DNA from: JANXXV01 sp038230275
GTDB taxonomy: Bacteria > Acidobacteriota > Terriglobia > Bryobacterales > Bryobacteraceae
Direction: 5' to 3'
DNA length: 24,954 bases
Assembly: GCA_038230275.1 (NCBI GenBank)
Contig: JBBRNO010000098.1
Span: forward strand, 1-24,954
Part shown: piece after piece, positions 24,441 through 24,954 of the stretch
How the letters are laid out: every line of letters starts with the position of its first letter
Position numbering within the stretch: position 1 is the stretch's first letter
Program-made: the position numbers and the translations under genes
Notes under the pieces: model-generated
Told to the model about the DNA's origin: nothing
Databases searched by the model: none
Seen by the model: the letters and a program-made list of their open reading frames with translations, nothing else

Positions 24441-24954
24441 CCGGCGCGCGTTTTCGCAACGGCACTTCGCGCAGGAAGAGATTCACGAACGTCGCCACCG
24501 CCATCAGGATTGCGCCGACGAGAAAGATGGCGTGCAATCCCTTGATCAGCGCATCGTGCACGTTGTTCATGAGCACATGCAGGAGCTGGGGTCCGCCTGG
24601 ATACATGCCGAATGCGGCCTCCAGCCGCGTCCGGATCTGGACTAGTTGCAGCGGATTATTGAAAGGAACCAGCGCCCTCGCCGGCGTGCCCACAGGCACG
24701 TGCGCCCGGAAGTGCTCGTGATACAGACTCAGCAATACGGAACCGAAGAGCGCCACGCCGACCGTACTGCCGATGGACCGGAAAAACTGCGTGGATGCCG
24801 TGGCAGCGCCCATGTGCTGCGGAGGCGCTACGTTCTGGACCACCAGTGTGTAGATGGGCTGCATGATTCCAATCCCGACTCCGGCGATGATCATGTTCCG
24901 GATCACTTCCCATTCTGTAGTGCTGCCGTCCATCGCTGCCATCAGAAACATTCC
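24391..24954 (-). CDS. MFS transporter, DHA2 family (C-terminal part)
   Basis: The gene is cut by the right edge; the last 187 residues are visible. They show late helices of a DHA2 (EmrB/QacA-type) multidrug efflux transporter: NMIIAGVGIGIMQPIYTLVV, then QHMGAATASTQFFRSIGSTVG, which is typical of the family, then VALFGSVLLSLY and a final helix AIFLVGAILMAVATFVNLFL. Such proteins export drugs by proton exchange at the inner membrane. The end of the protein (PLADARGSVTEPRP) is encoded by the repeat-like sequence and probably replaced the original C-terminus. Confidence 0.88.
   Translation of the reverse strand, partial: GMFLMAAMDGSTTEWEVIRNMIIAGVGIGIMQPIYTLVVQNVAPPQHMGAATASTQFFRSIGSTVGVALFGSVLLSLYHEHFRAHVPVGTPARALVPFNNPLQLVQIRTRLEAAFGMYPGGPQLLHVLMNNVHDALIKGLHAIFLVGAILMAVATFVNLFLREVPLRKRAPGQPLADARGSVTEPRP

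Overview
The window looks like a GC-rich chromosomal segment of an Acidobacteriota bacterium, probably of the Solibacter/Bryobacter type. This placement is an inference from gene content, protein style and one repeat-like element; no rRNA or tRNA gene is present to confirm it. Gene density is high, intergenic gaps are short and many start/stop codons overlap. The whole window appears chromosomal: no transposase, phage gene or CRISPR array was seen.

Layout. (1) Positions 1-2761, minus strand: rimO, yacG, pgpA and an IPT/TIG plus NHL-type beta-propeller protein cut by the left edge, in a translationally coupled row. (2) 2916-3785, plus: a secreted alpha-carbonic anhydrase, ended by a long GC-rich hairpin. 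(3) 3908-4467, minus: a small HicB/HicA-type toxin-antitoxin pair. (4) 4656-16895, plus: a continuous Tad/Flp (type IVc) pilus locus of thirteen genes: DUF192 protein, TPR lipoprotein (TadD-like), Flp pilin, a multi-spanning GT-C-like membrane protein, CpaB, CpaC secretin, TadG-like protein, two TadE-like pseudopilins, TadZ/CpaE, TadA/CpaF, TadB and TadC. (5) 16902-24092, minus: a GT2-methyltransferase fusion, a CoA-binding protein, an RluB-type pseudouridine synthase, ScpB, ScpA and a large YncE-like propeller/phosphoesterase, most of them overlapping or a few bases apart. (6) 24089-24954, minus: a 5'-truncated nitrilase remnant, a short palindromic repeat-like sequence and the end of a DHA2-type MFS transporter cut by the right edge.

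How the parts work together. The Tad block holds most of a pilus machine: outer-membrane secretin (CpaC) with periplasmic CpaB and a TPR lipoprotein, inner-membrane platform (TadB, TadC), motor (TadA), localisation ATPase (TadZ), major pilin (Flp) and pilin-like minor proteins. No prepilin peptidase (TadV/CpaA) is in the window, so it must be encoded elsewhere. The minus-strand cluster on the right couples chromosome-condensation proteins ScpA and ScpB with ribosomal RNA modification.

The most unusual points are: a ScpB carrying five tandem 32-residue acidic repeats before its normal core; cysteine-rich TadE-like pseudopilins that share a cysteine pattern; a GT-C-like membrane protein placed between the pilin and the secretin genes; and a truncated nitrilase gene joined to a palindromic repeat that also supplies the C-terminal tail of the neighbouring transporter.
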